Source: Membranipora membranacea
Taxonomy: Eukaryota; Bryozoa; Gymnolaemata; Cheilostomatida; Membraniporidae
Direction of reading: 5' to 3'
Assembly: GCA_914767715.1 (NCBI GenBank)
Contig: OU612069.1
Span: 19,093,387 to 19,157,386, forward strand
Length of the DNA: 64,000 nt
Below are positions 56,839-64,000 of the stretch, piece after piece; position 1 is the first letter of the stretch, and each line of letters begins with the position of its first letter. A program made the position numbers and the translations under genes. A model generated the notes under the pieces. The model was not told the DNA's origin. It searched no databases and saw only the letters and a list, made by a program, of their open reading frames with translations.

Positions 56839-59800
56839 TCAGCCTTCATCTTCCAATCCAGCAACTAAAAGATAATTTGTCAATGTAGGCTTCTGGAAGT
56901 GATGAATAGGTAAATAGAGTAAAAGGAGTTAGGCAATTCGGAGTTGTCTCGTTAATGTCAATGAGAACATAACTTTAAAAAAAGTTTAGAGACCTTGGGG
57001 TTAATGCCTTGCATGAACACACAGCTCCCTAGGTGAGTAGGTAATATGAACCGATACCTTGTTGAATAGGTAAATAATACAAACACACATAACATTTTCC
57101 AAAAGTGTGCATGCCATTTGGGAAGGTAATTGAGAATGTGGTATACTATTTGATTGTCAATCAACATAGGAATTTCGAAAGTATACTGTGATTACTTACT
57201 GTGTTGTGCGACTTGTTGAAACCAGTTAGAGCACTGTTGTGTGTCTGGTCGATTGCTAAAAGAGAAATAAACATTGCAATTATTTGATCAGGATCAATTT
57301 GAGAGATGTAAACTTAGTTGTAGTGTGGTACAAGGTGCTAGTTAGCGTGATAATGTGTAAGTATTAGTTTTACCAAAAAGAAAGATGAATTGATCTATGA
57401 TAGCACGTGAATCTCTCTGTGGAAAAATGTTTGAAGAAAGGGTTCGGTGTTTGCAATTCTGATGACTTTGCACAGGTGGGATAACCGCGCCAACTTCTTC
57501 CAGCCGGCTGATCCCTATTTTCAAGCAAATCACATTATATCTTACTCAAAATAAATACTGAGTTTATTTGTAATGAATCGTTGATGCATGTGGTGTATGC
57601 CATGCGTGGTAGAAGGCTCAACCTCACCACTGAAACTTAGTTATTCACCACAACCTTTGCAAATATATTTATATAGGTTGTGCAGTTATCAAAATTCCAG
57701 CATTGAACAAAGCAAGATCCTAACCTCATTGTGCATCCAATACTTTCAACTCACTCTGGATTTTTTTTTAGTAGATTTATACAAAGAACCTTCAGAGGAG
57801 ATGTATATTTTTTGAATTCTTTGCCATTCATGTCTGGGTTATCACTTCTGATATTAGATTTGGTCTCATATACGTCCTCACCAGCAAACTGTGAATAAGA
57901 AACAGGAGATTCATTTTCAGCTTGGTCACACACAGATTGAAGATGGTTGCACACACATGTGAAGATTTTACAACAAAGTTGGTGTTTTCAAGTAGAGACA
58001 CAGAGAAAAAATATTGACTTTCAGTACACCATTGGAAAGGTGCCAAACTATTGATGGTTCAATGACGTTACATCATTTATTATGAAAGAAATAAGGCAGA
58101 AAAATCTCTCTAGCAAAATGGATGTCTGAGCCAATTTGTTTGCTTGCCACTGCCACCGCAACCTATAACTTGATGCCAAGAATATATTGTTGACAACTTG
58201 ACCTGAATTGGCATGGTTGACAAGAGAATTTTATTGGGCTCTAACTCAATAAATTTTCTGTCTATCAACCATGAGAGGTGGGAAGATCAGTTTTTACCTG
58301 AGGAAAACCCGCAACACTAGTGAGGGGGCAACAGAATAATTTGGATCAACTTGAGCTTCTGAGGCAAGTAAGGGCATGGAAGGGATTGGATTGTCACAGC
58401 GATTGAAGGGGTAATAATCATCAATTAAATCAACTTAGTTCAATCTACACTACTCACCCTAGCTTACTTAAAATATGGTTTTACTATTTGCCAAATCGTT
58501 ACTACCCTGCTCTTAACACCGAAGGAGTTCGAAAAGGGCAATAATTACTTAGTCTGTAAGGCTTTTGATTGTGACGTTTCAAGTGCTCATCTATGGAAAT
58601 TGATGAGTATAATTTATTGCAACAAAAGTAAACCAAAATCTTTACACAGGTGTCTGCCTTTTTTTGGCATATGAATAGCCTGATCATGGAGCACAAATTT
58701 ACCAACTTACCGGCAATTTACGAGTGACCATCTCATAGAGAATCACTCCCACTGACCAGTTATCAACCTTTTTCCCGTATCTGCGGTATTGAAATTGCTC
58801 CAGTACTTCTGGTGCACAATAGTCTACATTAGCTGTGTGTGTACAGGTAGTAGCATCTTTACTGAAATTTAATTTTATATTTATATGTTATATACATTTG
58901 TTAAAGTAGAAATGACAGATGCACTTTTTTGCATTATTGGAATTTTTATAATACAGTGAATAGCAATAATAGGGACCTGGTGTGCATCCTACCTGAAATA
59001 AATTATTTAAAATCTGAGCTAAAGAAAAAAAAAATTATTAGTTGCTGATGGGGTCTTCTCAGGTTTCATCTCCCCTGCAGAAAGCAGAAGCAAAAGAGCA
59101 GGGAAGATTATGGACAGGAGGAGTGTGCAGCAAGAAATTGCCTTATAATAAACGATCACCTGAGATTTGATGTGATTTCCATGCTTAATGCATTGAGTCT
59201 ATGCTTGAGGGGAAACGTCGAAATCGAAAATTAATTTTTTTCTAAATTCTTCAAACTACAGAAAATTTGTCAGCATTTTGAGGCCCTCCCAGATTGTAGC
59301 ACATTTCGAGTCTTTTAAAATGATGTAGGCTATATGGTGACCCTGATTTAGCTATTTCTGCCCTTAGGTCATTCGATACATACTCACTCATCTAACAGTT
59401 TGGCGTATCCAAAATCAGATATTTTGATGGATCTATCCGCGGTGATGAGCAAGTTACTTGGCTTCAGATTTCTGTGGATAATGGACTGAACACATGTTTT
59501 GTCATTTGGGTTTGTAAGCTGATAATGAAGATAATATAGTCCATGGAGAATCTGCTCTGTAAAATGCCAGATCTACAAAGCATGAATAATTAGTCATTGT
59601 CAGAGCCATTAATCAAGGTATGAGGTTCCAAATTTCAGGAAGAAATCAGCATTACCAAATTAGAACACTACTCGGTGAAGTCTATCTGCTGATCAAGATT
59701 TATGGGCAACGCATTATTCTGAGATACTTGTTCTTACATGCTCAACTCACCGTAATTTCAGACAGTGGCGTTTTATGATCCTCTAGAAAGCTCTTCAGTG

Positions 59801-62016
59801 AACCTCGGGGGAAGTACTCCATGATGACGGACAACTTGTTTTCGTCTGCAATGGCAATCAGAGTCATCCAATCAATCGAAAACCTCTGGACTACACTTAT
59901 TTAGTCAGAGATCCCTTTATGTTATTATTGTTGGCATACTAGATTCAGATTCAATTTATTTAGGCATAGAAAAATATTGCTGAGACTTGCTGCAACTGAG
60001 ATTTTAAGAATCAGATAGGTTAAAAAATAACCTAGAGCAAAGGTGATTGGCCCATCAAAATTTAAGAGGTTATTCCAAGCATTGGTTGCATCATTGTTGT
60101 TGCAAAGTAGATGAGGGTAATTTACTGACTCCCACAGATACTGAATAATAGCATATCTCCAAGTTTAAACAAATCAGAGACTTTATCTATAAAGACTACC
60201 CACAGATTAGCGCAAGTTATACTCAGTCAGTTACTTATGATAAAGTTTTCTCATATTTGCGTTGTAAAAAAATTCAATGCTCTATTTGGCATGAATTATT
60301 GATGATAAAAGTGCCTCCCATAATTGAAGGTAACTCCCATTCTCTGCATTATGATGTCACAGTCTCCCTGATTTGCAATACAAAACAAGCACTTCCAGGA
60401 GAATGTGACATCATAATTCAGAGAATGGGAGTTACCTATCCTTAACATAAGTAACTGCCTGACTATACATGCACTGGTCCTTGGGTAGACTTTAAGATTG
60501 TCAATTTGGCCTTCTAAACCTTAAATGTACCAAACAGTGATACAGTATGTATCGTTTATAAATGAAACAATCAATAATTCTACTTACAAAAGAATCTCTC
60601 ATATGCTATAGCTATATTGGGATGGTTGAGGTTTAGTAAACACTCTGCATCCAGCTCTGGACTAAGTTTGAGTTCTTCATTTATTTCTATGACCTGCAAA
60701 AAAAATAAAAATCAATCTCGCAGTAAACACCTTTGTATATCACAAATGCAGATAGCATCATGGATATATATATTATATATATGTGTGTGTGTCAAAACAA
60801 CGCCCCATAATAAAAGAAAAAAGTTATACTTGACTCGGTCCAGAATTTTCACCTGCTGCTCATCGAACCTTGAATATAGAGATTTTATTCAAAAAAACAA
60901 TACTGCATCCTAAAAGGCACACACCATCACATAAAATTACGGTTTTTATAATTGTTTGTTCTTTTCATTGAAATACCAGCGGGTATGAAATTTGCCAGTG
61001 GCGTTTATCAGGAACAAAAAGGCCACATCTATGTAACAGCTGCCAGGACCTGATCGCTACAGTATTTATGGTTCCTAGTGCACAATGTTGTTGCAACTCA
61101 CTTTCTTAGCGTAACGTTGTTTGTTAATTCGGTTCATTACAATGTGCACACTGCCGTATCTACCATTACCCAGAGGACTCAATTCCTTGTAATTCTCAAT
61201 ACCACGATCAATTCCGAACTCTCTTTCGGCTACAAATAGTGTTGACATTCAGTTCGATGGCATGTGCTTATCGTAAGATGTGAGCAAGGGTTTTAGAATA
61301 TATCTGTAATTTCCCAGATATTTTCACAAATGAATCCGAATCTAAAGTGAAGAATTCATGATGATATGTTTTGCTTTATAGAGGGTATGATGCGTCCTAC
61401 ATATTAGAATGCATCGTTCATAAATATGCAGCAGGCTGCAAAAGGCTGATGAAGTGAAGTAATCTAAGCTATGGTTTCCAGTACTGACATTCTGTGCAAT
61501 GTTATGCAATGCCATCAACTTTTCAGACAATGGTAGTTGAAATCAATATTAATTAATATGTGGAGCATCAAAATCAAAGACCTACCTTTGGCACTGCGAT
61601 AATATTTGTCAGCGCACAATCCAAATACTTTAGAGCTGAAAGAAATTACAGAACAAACAATGATATTCAGCAAACAATGATTAGAAAATAGGTTTAAATT
61701 ATCATTAGAGGGCTGTAAAATACTTTAAAGCTCCATGCTTGCAAATGAAGCTGTTTCATATTTATCTTTGGTTCTGATTACAAAGCTTCCTATTTTTGCT
61801 AAGGCTTCTGCAAAGCTATCAACAGCATTTTTTCACTACTGCAGCTTCATATGCAGAACAAAACATATATCGTTTTTTTGTTTTAGAATTGCAAAATAGT
61901 GGAACTTACAGCTTGTAGCCACAGTTGTAGCAGAATTTAGTAGGAACATTGTCACCCCCTATGTTGTTGTTGATAGTAGCTCCGCATCTCAAATATGGAC
62001 ATACTACTGCTGCCAT
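56839..62016 (-). CDS. Zinc-ribbon pseudokinase D (HRD to HRN), inverted paralogue of C
   Basis: Ten exons join in frame on the minus strand: 62,016-61,910, 61,635-61,586, 61,229-61,102, 60,693-60,588, 59,845-59,751, 59,572-59,388, 58,861-58,711, 57,888-57,755, 57,255-57,200 and 56,864-56,839 (345 residues). The zinc ribbon is at 6-32 and shorter by two residues than in C. The kinase region has [35 protein letters not shown] (N197), ISDFG (D215), DYCAPEV and [13 protein letters not shown]. As in C, the catalytic aspartate is asparagine, so the change predates the duplication. Exon 6 uses the normal GTGAGT donor. The frame is open throughout, with scattered amino-acid differences from C, so it is not obviously a dead copy. 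The duplicated promoter-like region present upstream of C is not visible upstream of D within this window. Confidence 0.85.
58940..59135 (-). repeat. Dispersed repeat, copy 3
   Basis: This is the reverse complement of the block at 50,490-50,690, in the corresponding intron of pseudokinase D, so these two copies descend from one insertion before the inverted duplication. Confidence 0.75.
60329..60436. repeat. 108-bp palindromic MITE specific to the right arm
   Basis: GGTAACTCCCATTCTCTGCA mirrors its complement at the other end, with ATGATGTCACA-type inner arms. It lies in the intron between exons 4 and 5 of pseudokinase D. I see no counterpart in the matching intron of C. Confidence 0.8.
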
Positions 62017-62023
62017 AATTCAT
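61952..62023 (-). promoter_or_regulatory. Upstream ORF overlapping the pseudokinase D start
   Basis: An ATG seven bases before the main start opens a 23-codon frame ending inside exon 1, the same layout as in paralogue C but with a different stop position. Confidence 0.45.
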
Positions 62024-62690
62024 GTAGTAACTCGATGAATATCTGAGTTCTGTAATATAGAAAATAAATTTCTAAAATCCCTGAAGAAATGATACAGTTT
62101 CAGCATGCATGTACCTACATAGCAGCGATAAACCCTTTAATCAATTTAAAATTCATTATCTTGTCAGTAGAAAGTTCTCAGGAAAATGGATAAGAAAACG
62201 CTACAACCAGGTCCACTCACCTCGAATACTGTTCAAGAAATAATATGCCTGGTTTGTTACGCACAATTATAATTCACAAGGTATCAGATGTTCTTTACAC
62301 GTCAACATCACCAATTATAATGATGTCAAATGAGTCTTTGCAAAAAAACTAATTCTTGTGGCTCTTGCAAAAAAATTTGTCTTTCCTATGATGTTTGCAA
62401 AAAACTTTATTTTTTGTGGTCAATGTATCTCATATGACTGAAATTAAAGGGTATTTTTGGAGATCATAAACAGCTATGGTGGTTAATACAACATCACACT
62501 GTATTATTTTTCTATGACGAAATCGTGAAATCAGATTTGAATACAATTTTGCATGTGAGCATAAGTTCAACAGCAAAAAAGGGAAGATAATATTATATTC
62601 AATGAATCTTTGAGACACTTTTGTCAAAAAAGAGCTATATAATCAAATTTCCACGGGCTGGTACAGGCATTTGATGGCAAAGAACATGAA

Positions 62691-64000
62691 ATTGCTGAGA
62701 GCAGCTATACTATTGAAACCTGATATTTGAATGGATAGTTCTGACTGTAATATTGATATTATACACCTTAACTAGCTGGCATATACCATTTGAGAGCCAT
62801 CCAAATAGTCAATCCAGAGCAGGTTTTTGATATGAAATATATGTGTAAGTCTCTTCATGAATGGACGACAGGATACAAAATGGCAAAAATAAGATTGTTA
62901 GAAATAGCTGGGCTTTCAACTTGTATATATGCAGAGAGATAATAAATGTTTAATATAAAAATACTGATCCTTAATACATGTTTTTTTGTTGAAAGCTGTA
63001 TGTTATCCAAATGTCACCCAAAAGATCACCACTCACATTTAGTGGTGTAAGAGAAATGATAACCGTTAGACGCTCGTGCACATTGTACTGCCAACAAAGT
63101 GCATAGGAAACGGGCTCTGTTAATTCTTCCCTCAACCAATCAATATTAAAAGAAAACGCTTTTCCTGTTTTGTCAATACGAAGTGGGTGTTGGTGCCGTT
63201 GGTGTCATCATTAGATCACCTTCTCATTCTGCTTTCCTACGTTTCACATACAGTCCAGAGTTATCAGTATCCATAGCATTCGGGTATAAACTTTCTGCAC
63301 AAATAATGTGATAAGCAAAATTAGAGCTTCCTAAAACAATAGCATTTCATACTTGCTCACAATAAAGTTGATTCAGCAGTCATGATGGAAGCGTTGCCAT
63401 AAAACTTTCCCAATTGAAAACTTTTTTGTAGGATCGAGGCTTTGGTAATGTGTATCTAACAGATACCTACACCAAAGGCTCCTAAGTGAAACTCTAAAAA
63501 TTATTCTTGATTCTCAATGGCTTTTGTTGGTGACACAAACGATTTGATGAATTTAAGAAAGTAATCAGGGTTCATATACTACTAGATTCATGGCTGATCA
63601 ATGGAGGCCACCTATAAATATTAAAGGTTCAGTCCTATTAGAAAAGTGGATATATTACCCTAGTAAATTAAAATTTGTGAGTTCATAAGTCTCTGCAGCA
63701 GTTTACTGCAATTAGGTTCACAGGCTGTTTTATTTCATATACCCAAATGACTTTTCAGCCTGAGATCTTTCAAACCATAACAAACATGACCTGGCAGGAC
63801 TGACACTTAAAGCAATGGGGAAGTTGGGTCATGAAACTTTACAAAAGAAGACTCGGCCATTTCCCCCCCCATCCCACCCATTCTTGATAAACAGTAGGAT
63901 GTGTTTGATTTTTATTTAACAGTGGCAATTCATTACTAACCTGAGTAGAGTGAATCATCCATCATCTCTGTTTCCATATGCAATGTGTTATTATCTATAT
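62691..64000. other. Right-hand flank of the palindrome
   Basis: No gene is firmly supported. On the minus strand, 63,974-63,943 could be a short first coding exon (METEMMDDSLYS before GTTAGT), and 63,297-63,230 could be a phase-compatible exon that soon stops. They show no known motif. A gene may extend beyond the window edge. Confidence 0.25.

Larger units (their letters stand above)
55366..62690 (-). repeat. Right arm of giant inverted duplication
   Basis: This is the reverse complement of 47,400-54,844. The arm carries its own changes, including a small MITE (60,329-60,436) and an insertion near 62,590-62,650. Homology stays visible outward to about 62,690 (GGCATTTGATGGCAAAGAAC side). 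Confidence 0.85.

Noticed and set aside
62971-63166. Minus-strand coding exon with a plausible-looking translation
   Set aside because: The long reading needed a one-base slip near 63,121. Each true frame hits a stop, there is no good splice acceptor, and no motif is seen.
63230-63974. Two phase-compatible minus-strand mini-exons forming a small protein
   Set aside because: The joined product would be about 36 residues with no motif. Mentioned under the flank but not called as a gene.

Overview
The window is animal nuclear DNA, most likely from a marine invertebrate. The genes are split by many GT-AG introns of about 0.1-2 kb, the DNA is AT-rich, and introns and intergenic spaces are full of fold-back elements, tRNA-derived SINEs and one degraded non-LTR retrotransposon. 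I see no bacterial operon, CRISPR array, rRNA or intact tRNA gene. I cannot name the species.

Layout: (1) 0.6-4.8 kb, plus strand: a type II membrane C-type lectin with a QPD sugar-binding motif. (2) 6.5-10.6 kb: a promoter-like region cut by a 3-kb fold-back element; it leads into a 1003-residue protein (11.5-19.9 kb) with an N-terminal zinc ribbon, an RVRF phosphatase-1 docking motif, basic repeats and four evenly spaced amphipathic helices. (3) 25.0-28.8 kb, plus strand: the C-terminal part of a protein kinase whose ATP-loop exon I cannot find. (4) 28.8-35.1 kb: a repeat-rich gap with small THAP-like and SAP-like ORFs. (5) 35.2-41.4 kb, plus strand: a complete 359-residue zinc-ribbon kinase with all catalytic residues. 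(6) 44.6-46.6 kb: an inverted, frameshifted lectin exon beside a second copy of the promoter-like region. (7) 47.4-62.7 kb: a very large inverted duplication with arms of about 7.4 kb around a 0.5-kb spacer, carrying two tail-to-tail zinc-ribbon kinase genes. Both have HRN in place of HRD and are predicted pseudokinases.

Exon phases were checked by hand. The lectin, the scaffold-like protein, the 35-kb kinase and both pseudokinases join into open frames from ATG to stop.

The most interesting reading is a local family built on one N-terminal zinc ribbon (C-x4-C then C-x2-C): one active-looking kinase, two pseudokinases and a docking or scaffold-like protein. The scaffold-like gene and one pseudokinase gene share a duplicated 5' region. 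That these proteins work together in one signalling system is inference from architecture and linkage, not shown by the sequence.
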